DNA of 64,000 nucleotides from Actinocorallia herbida (GTDB lineage Bacteria; Actinomycetota; Actinomycetes; Streptosporangiales; Streptosporangiaceae): positions 3,410,001 through 3,474,000 of the forward strand of contig NZ_RJKE01000001.1 in the NCBI RefSeq assembly GCF_003751225.1, written 5' to 3'. Made by a program: the position numbers and the translations under genes. The notes below the pieces were generated by a model. The model did not search any database. It was not told where the DNA came from and saw only the letters and a program-made list of their open reading frames with translations. The first letter of the stretch is position 1; each line of letters begins with the position of its first letter. This document shows, one piece after another, positions 25,613 through 34,937 of the stretch.

Positions 25613-27427
25613 ATGTGCGGGATCGTCGCGTACATCGGGAGCAGGGACGCGGTGCCGCTGCTGGTCGGCGGGCTCCAGCGGCTGGAGTACCGGGGGTACG
25701 ACTCGGCCGGCGTGGCCGTCGTGGGCAGGAACGGCGAGCTGAGGGTCCGCAAGGCCAAGGGACGGGTCGGGCAGTGCCTCGCCGACCTGCCCGCGAGGTT
25801 CAAGGGTTCGCCCGGCATCGGGCACACCAGGTGGGCGACGCACGGGGAGCCGAGCGACGCCAACGCGCACCCGCATGTGGCGGGCACCGTCGCGGTGGTG
25901 CACAACGGGATCATCGAGAACGCCGACGAGCTGCGCGCCAAGCTGGCCGCAGACGGCGCGGTGTTCGCCTCGGAGACCGACAGCGAGGTGCTCGCCCACC
26001 TCATCGCCCGCGCCCAGGCCGACGAGCTGGAAGAAGCCGTCCGCCAAGCGCTCCAGGAGGTCGTGGGCACCTACGGGATCGCGGTCGTCGACGCGGCGCG
26101 GCCCGATCGGATCGTGCTCGCCCGCAACGGCAGCCCCGTGGTGCTGGGCATCGGCGAGCGGGAGATGTTCGCCGCGTCCGATGTGGCCGCCCTGGCCGGG
26201 CACGCCCGCCAGGTCGTCCATCTCGACGACGGGGAGCTCGCGGTCCTGGAACCCGGCGGGTTCCGTACCTTCACCCTCGAGAAGCGGGCGACGACCAAGC
26301 TGCCCAGCGAGGTCGGGCTCGACGAGGAGTCCTACGAGCGCGGCGAGCACCGCCACTTCATGATCAAGGAGATCCGGGAGCAGCCCGCGGCCGTGGCCCG
26401 CGCGCTCACCGGCCGCCTCGACACGCGCTTCCACACCGCACACCTGGGCGGGCTCAACCTCGATCCGCGCGAGGCCCGCGCCGTCCGCCGGGTGAAGATC
26501 ATCGGTTGCGGTTCCGCGTACTACGCGGGGCAGATCGGCGCCCAGCTCATCGAGGAGCTGACCAGGATCCCGGCCGACGCCGAGCCCGCCTCGGAGTTCC
26601 GCTACCGTAACCCGGTCGTCTCGCCCGACACGCTCTACGTGGCGGTCAGCCAGTCCGGCGAGACCTATGACACCCTCACCGCCGTGCAGGAGCTGCAGCG
26701 CAAGGGCGGCAGGGTGCTCGGCCTCGTCAACGTGGTGGGCAGCGCGATCGCCCGCCAGTGCGACGGCGGCATCTACCTGCACGCGGGACCGGAGCAGTCG
26801 GTGGCCTCCACCAAGGCGTACACGTCGATGACCGTGGCCTTCGCGCTGCTCGCCCTCTATCTCGGCCGCATCCGCGACCTGTCGCCGGACGCGGGACGCC
26901 GCATCGCGAACGGGCTCAAGGCGCTGCCCGGGCAGATCGAGCGGATCCTCGCCCAGGAGGACCGCATCAAGGAGGTCGCCGGAGCGCTCGCCGAGTATCG
27001 GAGCGCGTTCTTCGTCGGACGGGTGCGCGGCTATCCCGTCGCCCGCGAAGGCGCGCAGAAGCTCAAGGAGATCTCCTACATCCACGCCGAGGCGTACCCG
27101 GGCAGCGAGCTGAAGCACGGTCCGCTCGCGCTGATCTGCCCTGAGCGCCCGACCGTCGCGATCGTCCCCGACGACGAGCTCCTCGCCAAGAACCTCACCA
27201 CGCTGGGCGAGATCCGGGCCAGGCACGGCCGCATTCTCGCCGTCGCGCACACGGCTCCCGGACCCGCGCTCGCCGACGACGTCATCCTCGTGCCGAAGAA
27301 CGAGCCGGAACTCGACCCGATCCTCCTGTCCGTCCCGCTGCAACTGCTGGCCTACCACGCGGCTCTCGCACTCGGCCATGACATCGACAAACCGCGCAAC
27401 CTCGCCAAAAGCGTCACCGTGGAATGA
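25613..27427 (+). CDS. glmS: glutamine--fructose-6-phosphate aminotransferase
   Basis: A 604-aa enzyme making glucosamine-6-phosphate from fructose-6-phosphate and glutamine, the first step to UDP-GlcNAc and peptidoglycan. The protein begins MCGIVAYIG, so Cys2 becomes the N-terminal nucleophile of the glutaminase domain. GHTRWATHG and HNGIIEN are the glutamine-site motifs. Two SIS sugar-isomerase domains follow (GCGSAYYAG, SQSGETYDT, STKAYTS), and the C-terminus ends KPRNLAKSVTVE. The open frame extends to 25469, but Met25613 is fixed by the required N-terminal Cys. The length is normal. Because it follows a small gene and a hydrolase region rather than glmM, it may be a second copy. Confidence 0.95.
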   Translation: MCGIVAYIGSRDAVPLLVGGLQRLEYRGYDSAGVAVVGRNGELRVRKAKGRVGQCLADLPARFKGSPGIGHTRWATHGEPSDANAHPHVAGTVAVVHNGIIENADELRAKLAADGAVFASETDSEVLAHLIARAQADELEEAVRQALQEVVGTYGIAVVDAARPDRIVLARNGSPVVLGIGEREMFAASDVAALAGHARQVVHLDDGELAVLEPGGFRTFTLEKRATTKLPSEVGLDEESYERGEHRHFMIKEIREQPAAVARALTGRLDTRFHTAHLGGLNLDPREARAVRRVKIIGCGSAYYAGQIGAQLIEELTRIPADAEPASEFRYRNPVVSPDTLYVAVSQSGETYDTLTAVQELQRKGGRVLGLVNVVGSAIARQCDGGIYLHAGPEQSVASTKAYTSMTVAFALLALYLGRIRDLSPDAGRRIANGLKALPGQIERILAQEDRIKEVAGALAEYRSAFFVGRVRGYPVAREGAQKLKEISYIHAEAYPGSELKHGPLALICPERPTVAIVPDDELLAKNLTTLGEIRARHGRILAVAHTAPGPALADDVILVPKNEPELDPILLSVPLQLLAYHAALALGHDIDKPRNLAKSVTVE

Positions 27428-27439
27428 CACGGGCGCGCC

Positions 27440-27476
27440 GCCACCGGTCCCGCGGGTGCGACGCGCCCGCGGTGGC
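27440..27476 (+). terminator. hairpin after glmS
   Basis: GCCACCG (27440-27446) and CGGTGGC (27470-27476) can pair. An alternative stem CGCGGG/CCCGCG lies inside. It starts 13 nt after the stop. Confidence 0.4.
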
Positions 27477-27579
27477 CGCGTCCGGCCGGACGCAGGGGTT
27501 CTCGCGTCGTTGACGGCCACCGAGAGACGCCTGAGGATGGTGGTGCCCGCTTTGTATGCGTACGAGAAGGGGCTGCCGG

Positions 27580-28362
27580 ATGGCTGCTCGGGCAGGTACG
27601 CAGATGCTCGGCTTCACGATGGGCTGCTCGCTGATGCCGTTCGGCCTCGGCGGGGCGACCGTCGTCGTGCTCCTCCTGGAATGGCTCGCGCCCGACGTCA
27701 TCCCGTTCACGCTCACCGCCTTCTGGACCCTCCCGCCGGACGAGACCGCCGCGTTCGGCGACGCGGTCGTCTCGGCCTGGCCGGTCCTGCTCGCGGGCCT
27801 CGTGTCGTCCCTCCTGCGGATGCCCGGCGCCATCGCGATCCGGCGGAACATGCCGAACCTGCCGCCCAACGCCGTGGTCCATGTGCTCTCGCCCGGGCGG
27901 ATCCTGGTGACGAGCACCCTGGAAGAGGTCTTCAACCGCTGGCTGCTGTTCTACGCCGCGATCGCGGGCGCCGCCTTCGCGGACTTCCTCGTGCTCGGTT
28001 TCGCCGGCGCCCACCCCGTCCGGTGGCTGTTCGAGGACGTGCTGATCCCGGTGGCCGACTGGGCGACCTGGCACCAGGCGCACGACATCCTCACCGGCTA
28101 CTCCTGGACGGTCGGGGCGGCCCTTCTCTCCAGTAACGCGAGGTTCCGCAATGGACACGCCTATCAGGGGTGGTTCGGCTGGATCTGGTCGTGGTACTTC
28201 GGCGTGGCCCTGTTCGTCATCACCTTCGACCACGGCCTTCCGGTCGCGATCGCGGTCCACGTCGCCTACAACCTGGTCCTCGTCGCCGCCCACCTCCTGA
28301 TAGTGCGCGCCCACCCCGTCATCATCGAGTTCCCCGACGCGGCGCGGGACCCTTACGCCTGA
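27580..28362 (+). CDS. CPBP-family intramembrane metalloprotease
   Basis: A 260-aa membrane protein of the CPBP/Abi (CAAX-protease-like) group. The motifs are in order: LEEVFNRWLLF (EExxxR, about residues 114-124), VITFDHGLPVAIAVH (FxxxH) and HVAYNLV (HxxxN), within six to seven hydrophobic helices. ATG 27580 has GAGAAGGGG upstream; an in-frame ATG at 27556 is less well placed. Such proteins process prenylated or bacteriocin-like peptides or give self-immunity; here there is no peptide gene nearby, so the role is open. Confidence 0.75.
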   Translation: MAARAGTQMLGFTMGCSLMPFGLGGATVVVLLLEWLAPDVIPFTLTAFWTLPPDETAAFGDAVVSAWPVLLAGLVSSLLRMPGAIAIRRNMPNLPPNAVVHVLSPGRILVTSTLEEVFNRWLLFYAAIAGAAFADFLVLGFAGAHPVRWLFEDVLIPVADWATWHQAHDILTGYSWTVGAALLSSNARFRNGHAYQGWFGWIWSWYFGVALFVITFDHGLPVAIAVHVAYNLVLVAAHLLIVRAHPVIIEFPDAARDPYA

Positions 28363-28413
28363 CCCGCGCCGCGCGATCCGCCCGGGGACGAGTCCCGGTG
28401 GCGCCCGACGCCG

Positions 28414-29631
28414 TCAGGTGATCCTGGCCAGCAGCCAGTCGACGAGCTCCTCGGTCACCGCGGTGTGGGGGGTGGTGGTGGAGGAGCAGAGGTACTCGTC
28501 CAGCTCGCTGTCGGGGTCCTCGGGGTCGACGGGGGCGTAGAGCTCGTCCTGGTCGTCGAGGTCGCGGAGGGCCACGGCGCTGACGGTGGGCACGAAGCAG
28601 ACGTCCGGGACCTTGAGCTGGACCCCTTCGGTCGAGCCCAGGGCGTTGGCGACGATCTGGTAGGTGCTCAGCGTGCCGCCGGGGGCGCCGTCGACCTCGG
28701 GGAAGCCCTCAGTGATGATGATCTTGTCGGAGGTGAAGGGCCAGGCCCGGTGCAGCTCGGCGACGACGTCCTGGCCTTGCGCCTGGTTGTAGAACGAGGT
28801 GTTCGGGAAGGTGGGCCCGGTGAAGCGCAGGGCGAGGTCCCCGGGTTCCGCCGCGGCCCCGGTGCCGTCGGCGGCGCCGTTGGCCACGCCGACGCGCAGC
28901 TCGGGAGTGCGCGGCCAGCCGCCCAGCCCTTCCAGCGACGCCAGGAAGGCGTCGCGGTCGGGGTGGGCCGTGGCGGACTCCCCGGTGGCGAGGTCGTAGT
29001 ACCGCCACAGCATCTGCTTCGCGGCGGGGCTGTCGATCATCTGCAGCAGCGGGTTGAGGAGGGGCACGCCGAGGAAGTGCGCGAACGCCTGCAACGCGAC
29101 GGGGACCACCCCGCCGCGGTGCGGGGTGTCGTAGGAGAAGTACACCTTGGTGTTGTGCGGCTCGTCCTGGTGGTCCAGCTTGGTGAGCGCGTAGCGGGTG
29201 ATGAGCCCGCCCATGCTGAACCCGCCGACCGTCAGTGGCTCGGCGCCTCCGGTGGCGGCGTGGGTGCGCCGGATCGCCTCCTCGGCGGCCTGGGCGTTGT
29301 CGAACAGGGAGGCGGTCCGGTTCCGGTAGCCGAGCAGGATGACGGTGTTGCCGCGCTCGCGCAGCCGGGTGAGGAACGGGACCGGCTCGTTGAGCCCCCG
29401 GTACAGCTTGTCCAGGTCGGTCGCCTTGAGCTCGAACCCGTCGGAGATGATCACGGGCCGCTTGATCTCGCGGTCGTCCCCTCCGTAGTAGACCCGGGCG
29501 AACCCGAAGGGCAGATCATCCCATTCCTCATCGAAGGGGACGGGCTCGACCTCCTCCGCCAGCGGCGCGTTCACCCCGCTCCCGATGGTGATGCTCGCGA
29601 TCGCCTGCTCGATCTGCTCCTGCTCGGACAT
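28414..29631 (-). CDS. lipase/PGAP1-like alpha/beta hydrolase
   Basis: A 405-aa hydrolase with the nucleophile elbow GFSMGG (residues 137-142, Ser139), preceded by TVILLGYRNRTASLFDNA and followed by VYFSYDTPHRGG, as in the PGAP1/DUF676-type lipase group. An acidic C-terminal stretch (DPEDPDSELDEYL) precedes TTPHTAVTEELVDWLL, which supplies the likely catalytic His. There is no signal peptide from Met 29631, which has GGGAGG upstream; an open frame to 29703 exists but adds an unlikely leader. It is probably an esterase acting on a lipid or polyester; the substrate is unknown. Confidence 0.75.
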   Translation of the reverse strand: MSEQEQIEQAIASITIGSGVNAPLAEEVEPVPFDEEWDDLPFGFARVYYGGDDREIKRPVIISDGFELKATDLDKLYRGLNEPVPFLTRLRERGNTVILLGYRNRTASLFDNAQAAEEAIRRTHAATGGAEPLTVGGFSMGGLITRYALTKLDHQDEPHNTKVYFSYDTPHRGGVVPVALQAFAHFLGVPLLNPLLQMIDSPAAKQMLWRYYDLATGESATAHPDRDAFLASLEGLGGWPRTPELRVGVANGAADGTGAAAEPGDLALRFTGPTFPNTSFYNQAQGQDVVAELHRAWPFTSDKIIITEGFPEVDGAPGGTLSTYQIVANALGSTEGVQLKVPDVCFVPTVSAVALRDLDDQDELYAPVDPEDPDSELDEYLCSSTTTPHTAVTEELVDWLLARIT

Positions 29632-29790
29632 GGGACCTCCCGCTCGTCGGAACCGGCTCGGGTCACCCGGGCCCCACTGGTGCCACAGGGCGACCCGCAT
29701 CACTCGTCCATAACGTAAGGCGATCGGTCGGTCATTATCTGTAGTGGTCCGGTACGGCCGGTGTCGCCTTTCCGGAAGAGAATTGCAGCC

Positions 29791-30193
29791 TCACGTTCCG
29801 TAACGGGGGGCGGGATCGGGGGAGAGGAAGCCGGTGAGGGCGGTGGCGGTCTCGTCCGGCGCCTCGACCTGCGGGTAGTGGCCCACGTCGTCCAAGGGGG
29901 TGAACGCGGCCTTGGGCAAGCGGGCGGCGAGGTGCTGGAGGATGTGGTCGCCGCTGACGGGATCGCGACGCCCCCAGATGAAGGCGTAAGGGGCGGACGA
30001 CTCCTCGAACGCGGTGACCCAGCGGTCCTTGTGCTCCTGCCTTTCGCGGATGTAACCGAGGAGGAGGTGGAGGTTGCGCAGGCCCTCCACGCTAGGCAGA
30101 TCGGTTCGATAGGACACCGTCCCGGGCCCGGTGGGCGCGCGCCGTCGCACCGGCGGTCGCGGGGTCGTGCGAGTTCGTCGCGTGGTCGGTCAT
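29791..30193 (-). pseudogene. alpha/beta hydrolase remnant
   Basis: The C-terminal third of a haloalkane-dehalogenase/epoxide-hydrolase-like enzyme is readable: PYAFIWGRRDPVSGDHILQHL and LDDVGHYPQVEAPDE (catalytic Asp and His region), ending at 29791. An ATG at 30193 with a GGGAGC ribosome site opens a different frame (MTDHATNSHDPATAG...) that stops after 33 codons. The lid and nucleophile region between them is absent. This is a gene decayed by a large internal deletion. It is divergent from the sialic-acid operon and shares its operator region. Confidence 0.6.
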
Positions 30194-30240
30194 GGGCTTG
30201 CTCCCGGGTCGAAAGGGATCCGTGTTCGCTAGGAGGGAGG

Positions 30241-30258
30241 ACATCCAACGTCCTATGT
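30241..30258. promoter_or_regulatory. operator copy 1 of the sialic-acid operon
   Basis: ACATCCAACGTCCTATGT. The reverse complement of 30345-30362 is the same sequence with one base changed. A further half-site GGGATGTCC lies at 30266-30274, inverted relative to GGACATCC at 30239-30246. The likely ligand is the FadR-type regulator encoded at 38617. Confidence 0.55.
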
Positions 30259-30344
30259 AGCTTGTGGGATGTCCTCTGGTCAAGGGGGTTCGGAAAGGTT
30301 GACGATTGCGCCGAAACCCCTCTAGCGTGAGCCCACCGCCCGCG

Positions 30345-30362
30345 ACATAGGACGTGGGATGT
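30345..30362. promoter_or_regulatory. operator copy 2 of the sialic-acid operon, inverted
   Basis: ACATAGGACGTGGGATGT is the inverse of copy 1 with 17 of 18 matching bases. It lies 50 nt upstream of the binding-protein start and 104 bp from copy 1 (start to start). Between them is TCTAGCGTGAGC, which includes a TAGCGT-like -10 box at 30323-30328, so the copies bracket the promoter. Confidence 0.6.
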
Positions 30363-30411
30363 CTGGTGTGACCAGGGATCATGTGCGGCACAACCCCCCA
30401 GGGAGTCTGGA

Positions 30412-32019
30412 ATGAGAGATACCTTCGCGGACACGCCGACCGCCGGTTTCGACCGGAGGAGCTTCCTGCGGATCGTCGGCGCGCTCGGCGCCGCGACCGC
30501 GATCACCGCCGGGCTGAGCGCGTGCGGGTCCGATGCCGACGGCGGCGGCGCCGCCGGCGGGACGCGCGAGATCGAGGCGACCCTCGCCTTCACGCTCTCC
30601 GGCGGCTTCGACCCGATGAACGCGTCGAGCGCGGTCGCGACCGCGGTCAACCAGCACATCTTCGAGGCGCTCATCGACCTCGACCCGGTCACCCGCGAGC
30701 CCTACCTCGCGCTCGCCGCCGCCCAGCCGAAGGCGAGCGCGGACGGCCTGACCTGGACGGTGGCGCTGCGCGAAGGCGCCGTGTTCTCCGACGGCTCGCC
30801 CGTCACCGCCGAGGACGTCGCGTGGTCGTTCACCCGCGCCCTCGACCCGGCCAACAAGGCCCTCATGGCCGGCTTCATCAGCTTCATCGACCGGGTGAAG
30901 GCGAAGGACGCCAAGACCGTCGAGTTCGAGCTGAAGGCCCCGTTCAGCCTGTTCGCCCAGCGCATCGCCGTCATCAAGATCGTCCCGAAGGCCAAGACCG
31001 GCGACGCCGCGGCCGCCAAGGCCTTCGACACCGCGCCGATCGGCTCCGGCCCCTTCACCCTGACCAGCGCCGACGCGACCTCCGGCGTCGTCATGGCGGC
31101 GAACCCCGCCTACAAGGGGAGCCGCCCCGCCAAGGCGGACAAGATCACGCTGCACACCTCCCCGGACAACACCGCGCGGCTCAACGACCTGCGCAGCGGC
31201 CAGGCACAGGCCATCGAGGCGGTGCCCTACCTCGACGCCGGGACGCTCGGCGACGAGTTCAAGGTCGACGAGAAGCAGGCGTTCAACCAGCTGTTCCTCA
31301 TGTTCAACTGCTCGGCCGCGCCGTTCGACGACAAGCGCGTCAGGCAGGCCCTGCACTACGCCATCGACACCGACAAGGTGATCGCCACCGCGCTCCAGGG
31401 GTACGGCGTGGCCGCCACCTCCTACCTGGACGAGAGCAACCCCGGCTACCAGAAGGCCGCGACGAGCTACGGCCACGACCCGGAGAAGGCCAAGGCCCTC
31501 CTCGCCGAGGCCGGGGTGCCGAACCTGTCGTTCGAGCTGGTCACCACCGACACCGGGTTCGTCAAGGACAGCGCGCCGGTGATCATCGACGCCTGGAAGC
31601 AGATCGGCGTCACCGCCACGCTCAACACCAACCCGTCCTCGGCGGTCTACGGCACCCTCGTGCCCTCCGACGACTTCCGGGTGCTCGCCGCCTCGGGCGA
31701 CCCGTCGGTGTTCGGCCCCGACGCCGACCTCCTGCTCCGCTGGTTCTACTACGGCGAGACCTGGCCCGTCGCCCGGGCGCGGTGGACGGACGCGGGCGCG
31801 AAGAAGTGCGCGGACCTCCTCGATGAGGCGGCCGAGTCCACCGACCAGAAGCAGAAGGACACCTGGAAGAAGGCGCTCGACGTGATCGCCGAAGAGGTGC
31901 CGCTGTACCCCGTCTTCCACACCAAGGTCATCACGGCCTCCGACCCCGACGGCCTGACGGGCTTCCAGGGCGCGTCCACGACCGGTCTCTACTTCCTCGA
32001 CGTCGCCCGCAAGGGCTGA
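30412..32019 (+). CDS. Dpp/Opp-type ABC substrate-binding protein, likely sialic acid
   Basis: A 535-aa solute-binding protein of family 5. The N-terminus has a twin-arginine signal (DRRSFLR, residues 14-20) and a lipobox (GLSAC, Cys about 38), so a folded lipoprotein exported by Tat. The core motifs LREGAVFSDGSPVTAEDVAWSF and DKRVRQALHYAID are typical of peptide binders. Because the operon continues into nanA-nanK-nanE, the ligand is probably sialic acid, as for the Dpp-type SatABCD importer of Haemophilus ducreyi (established for that system; inference here). Its promoter region holds the two inverted 18-bp sites. Confidence 0.88.
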   Translation: MRDTFADTPTAGFDRRSFLRIVGALGAATAITAGLSACGSDADGGGAAGGTREIEATLAFTLSGGFDPMNASSAVATAVNQHIFEALIDLDPVTREPYLALAAAQPKASADGLTWTVALREGAVFSDGSPVTAEDVAWSFTRALDPANKALMAGFISFIDRVKAKDAKTVEFELKAPFSLFAQRIAVIKIVPKAKTGDAAAAKAFDTAPIGSGPFTLTSADATSGVVMAANPAYKGSRPAKADKITLHTSPDNTARLNDLRSGQAQAIEAVPYLDAGTLGDEFKVDEKQAFNQLFLMFNCSAAPFDDKRVRQALHYAIDTDKVIATALQGYGVAATSYLDESNPGYQKAATSYGHDPEKAKALLAEAGVPNLSFELVTTDTGFVKDSAPVIIDAWKQIGVTATLNTNPSSAVYGTLVPSDDFRVLAASGDPSVFGPDADLLLRWFYYGETWPVARARWTDAGAKKCADLLDEAAESTDQKQKDTWKKALDVIAEEVPLYPVFHTKVITASDPDGLTGFQGASTTGLYFLDVARKG

Positions 32020-32046
32020 CCCGCACCTTCCGATTGGAGCCCGTCG

Positions 32047-33006
32047 ATGGCCGCCGTCCTCGGCATGATCCTTCGCCGGTCGCTGACCCTGATCCCGCTG
32101 ATGCTCGGCATCATCCTGTTCGTCTTCCTCGTCATGGCGCTGTCGCCGAACAGCACGGCGGTCTCGGTGCTGGGCAGCCAGGCCGGTGCGGACCAGATCG
32201 CGGCGTTCAACGCGGCCAACGGCCTCGACGACCCGCTGTGGTCGCGTTATCTGTCGTACATCGGCGGGCTCTTCCACGGCGACCTCGGGCACACGTTCTC
32301 GCTGAACGCCTCGATCGGCTCGATCATCGGCGACGCCCTGCCGGTCACCGTCCAGCTGACCGTGCTGGGCGTCGCCGGGGCGCTGGTCGTCGCGCTGACG
32401 CTCGGCATGGTCGGCGCCCTCTACCGGGACCGCTGGCCCGACCAGGTCACCCGGCTCGTCTCGATGGCCGGGATCGCCGTCCCGACGTTCTGGCTGGCGA
32501 TCCTGCTCATCCAGCGGCTGTCCAAGATCGGCGGCGGACCCTTCCCGAGCGGCAGGTACGTACCCTTCTCCGACTCGCCGTCCGACTGGTTCCTCAGCCT
32601 CGCGCTGCCCGCGATCTCCCTCGCCGTCCCGGTCGGGTGCGCGCTGGCGCGGGTCGTGCGGACCGCCATGGTCGAGGAACTCGACCGCGACTACGTCCGC
32701 ACCGCGATCGGCGCGGGCCTCCCGCCCGTCGTGGTCGTCGGCCGCAACGTCCTGCGCAACGCGCTGGTCACCCCGCTCACCGTGCTCGGCGTGCAGATCG
32801 GCTACCTGATCGGCGGCACCGTCATCGTCGAGGCGATCTTCTCGCTGCCCGGCATGGGCACCCAGATCATGAGCGCCGTCCAGCAGAACGACGTCGGCCT
32901 GGCCCGCGGGCTGGTCATCACCATCGCCCTCGGCTTCGTGGTCGTGAACCTCGTCGTGGACATCCTCTACCTCATCGCCAACCCCCGACTGCGAGGAGCA
33001 CTGTGA
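32047..33006 (+). CDS. ABC permease, DppB-type
   Basis: A 319-aa inner-membrane permease of the peptide/nickel family. It has six helices, the N-terminal [20 protein letters not shown], a large periplasmic loop, the EAA-type segment [20 protein letters not shown], and [18 protein letters not shown] 32047 lies 27 nt after the binding-protein gene with a GGAG site. It overlaps the following gene by GTGA. Confidence 0.9.
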   Translation: MAAVLGMILRRSLTLIPLMLGIILFVFLVMALSPNSTAVSVLGSQAGADQIAAFNAANGLDDPLWSRYLSYIGGLFHGDLGHTFSLNASIGSIIGDALPVTVQLTVLGVAGALVVALTLGMVGALYRDRWPDQVTRLVSMAGIAVPTFWLAILLIQRLSKIGGGPFPSGRYVPFSDSPSDWFLSLALPAISLAVPVGCALARVVRTAMVEELDRDYVRTAIGAGLPPVVVVGRNVLRNALVTPLTVLGVQIGYLIGGTVIVEAIFSLPGMGTQIMSAVQQNDVGLARGLVITIALGFVVVNLVVDILYLIANPRLRGAL

Positions 33007-34937
33007 TCCTCCGCGCGCTCCGGCGCCTTCCCACGGCCTCGAAGGTCGGCCTCGGCTTCGTCGGGCTGATCGTGGCGGTCGGGATCTTCGCCCCGCTCCT
33101 GATCACCCACGACCCGACGTCCCCCGGGCAGGCGCCCACCCTGACGGGCCCGAACGGCGACTTCTGGTTCGGCGTCGACCGGCTCGGCCGCGACGTGTAC
33201 TCCCGGCTCGTCGCCGGCACGCGCCGCTCCCTCGTCATCGGCTTCGGCGCGACGTTCCTCGCGCTCGCGGCGGGCTCGGTGCTCGGCGCGATCGCGGGCA
33301 GCAGCCGCAGGGCCGTCGACGAGACCGTCATGCGGGTCCTCGACGTCGTGATGGCGTTCCCCACGATCGTGCTGGCCGCGACCCTCGTCGTCGCGTTCGG
33401 CAAGGACAGCCTCCTCGTCCTCATCGCCGCGATCGCGTTCGTCTTCACCCCGCAGGTCGCCCGGGTCGTCCGCGCCAACGTCGTCGCGCAGTGCCGGGAG
33501 GACTACGTGGCGGCCGAGCGCGTCATCGGCGCGCGGATGCCGTACATCCTCGCCCGGCACGTCGTGCGGAACACCGCGGCCCCGGTGCTCGTCTTCGCGA
33601 CGGTCATGGTCGCCAACGCGATCGTGTTCGAGGCCTCCCTGTCGTTCATCGGCGGCGGCCTGGAGCCCGAGGCGGGCCCGTCCTCCTGGGGCAGCGTCAT
33701 CGCCTACGGCCAGTACCTGCTGGCGAGCCACGGCTGGTGGGCGACGTTCTTCCCCGGCCTGCTCATCCTGCTCACCGTGCTGTCGCTGAACCTGCTGTCC
33801 GAGGGAATCCTCGACGCCTGGGCGGCCCCCGCCGCCCGCGCCGCGACCGCCGCCCCGGGCGACGTCGACCGGCTCGAGGCCGCCGCGCCCGGCAAGGGCG
33901 AGGTCACCGAGCTGCCCGGCCTGGCCGCCGCGGCGGCCAGGCTCGCCGAGCGGGCGCGCCCGCTGCCGTCCGCGGAGCCGGTGCTGACGGTGCGCGACCT
34001 GCGCGTCGGGTTCGCCGACCGGCACGCAGGGGTGGACATCGTCGACGGCGTCTCGTTCGCCGTCCGGCCGGGCGAGGTGCTCGGACTGGTCGGCGAGTCC
34101 GGCTGCGGCAAGTCGCTGACCGCGCTCACCCTCATGGGCCTCCAGCCCGCGGGCGCGCGGATCGGCGGCCGGGTCGAGTTCGACGGCAAGGACCTCGTGA
34201 CCCTCCCGGCGCGGGAGCGCCGCGGCTACCTGGGCCGGCAGATGGCGATGATCTACCAGGACGCGCTGTCGGCGCTCAACCCCTCGATGACGGTCGGCGC
34301 CCAGCTGAAGCAGCTCGTCCGCCGCGGCGGGACCCGGTCGGAGACCGAGCTGATGGAGCTGGTCGGGCTCGACGCCGCGCGCACCCTCGCCGCCTACCCG
34401 CACGAGCTGTCCGGCGGGCAGCGGCAGCGGGTCGTCATCGCGATGGCGCTGTCGCGCGACCCGAAGCTGGTCATCGCCGACGAGCCGACCACCGCGCTGG
34501 ACGTCACGGTCCAGGCCCAGGTGATCGCGCTGCTGCTGCGGCTGCGCGCCGAACTCGGCTTCGCGCTGATCCTGGTCTCGCACGACATCGCGCTCGTCAG
34601 CGACGTGTGCGACCGCGTCGCGGTCATGTACGGCGGCCGGATCGTCGAGGAGGGCGTCATGGCCGACGTCCTCGCCGACCCCGCCCACCACTACTCGCGC
34701 GGGCTCCTGGGCTCGGTCCTGTCCCTGGAGTCGGGCGCCGCGCGGCTCACCCAGATCATGGGCACGGTCCCCGCGCCCGCCGACTTCCCCTCAGGCTGCC
34801 GGTTCGCCGACCGCTGCCCGATGGCCACCGGCGTCTGCCGGACGACCAGGCCCGTCCTGGACGGCGACGCGGAACGGCACCTCGTGGCCTGTCATCACCC
34901 CGCCGAGCGGGCCGACCGAGAGCTGGTGGCCAAATGA
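33003..34937 (+). CDS. fused ABC permease-ATPase (DppC-DppD in one chain)
   Basis: A 644-aa protein joining two normally separate subunits. Residues 1-275 are a DppC-type permease ([40 protein letters not shown] as coupling loop, [12 protein letters not shown]). An Ala/Pro-rich linker spans about 276-325. Residues 326-644 are a DppD ATPase with Walker A GESGCGKS (364-371), Q-loop [11 protein letters not shown], signature LSGGQRQR, Walker [12 protein letters not shown] and a C-terminal [15 protein letters not shown] cluster of the oligopeptide-transporter type. No stop or start lies at the junction, so it is a true fusion. The GTG start overlaps the upstream permease; its stop overlaps the next ATPase. 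Confidence 0.9.
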   Translation: MILRALRRLPTASKVGLGFVGLIVAVGIFAPLLITHDPTSPGQAPTLTGPNGDFWFGVDRLGRDVYSRLVAGTRRSLVIGFGATFLALAAGSVLGAIAGSSRRAVDETVMRVLDVVMAFPTIVLAATLVVAFGKDSLLVLIAAIAFVFTPQVARVVRANVVAQCREDYVAAERVIGARMPYILARHVVRNTAAPVLVFATVMVANAIVFEASLSFIGGGLEPEAGPSSWGSVIAYGQYLLASHGWWATFFPGLLILLTVLSLNLLSEGILDAWAAPAARAATAAPGDVDRLEAAAPGKGEVTELPGLAAAAARLAERARPLPSAEPVLTVRDLRVGFADRHAGVDIVDGVSFAVRPGEVLGLVGESGCGKSLTALTLMGLQPAGARIGGRVEFDGKDLVTLPARERRGYLGRQMAMIYQDALSALNPSMTVGAQLKQLVRRGGTRSETELMELVGLDAARTLAAYPHELSGGQRQRVVIAMALSRDPKLVIADEPTTALDVTVQAQVIALLLRLRAELGFALILVSHDIALVSDVCDRVAVMYGGRIVEEGVMADVLADPAHHYSRGLLGSVLSLESGAARLTQIMGTVPAPADFPSGCRFADRCPMATGVCRTTRPVLDGDAERHLVACHHPAERADRELVAK

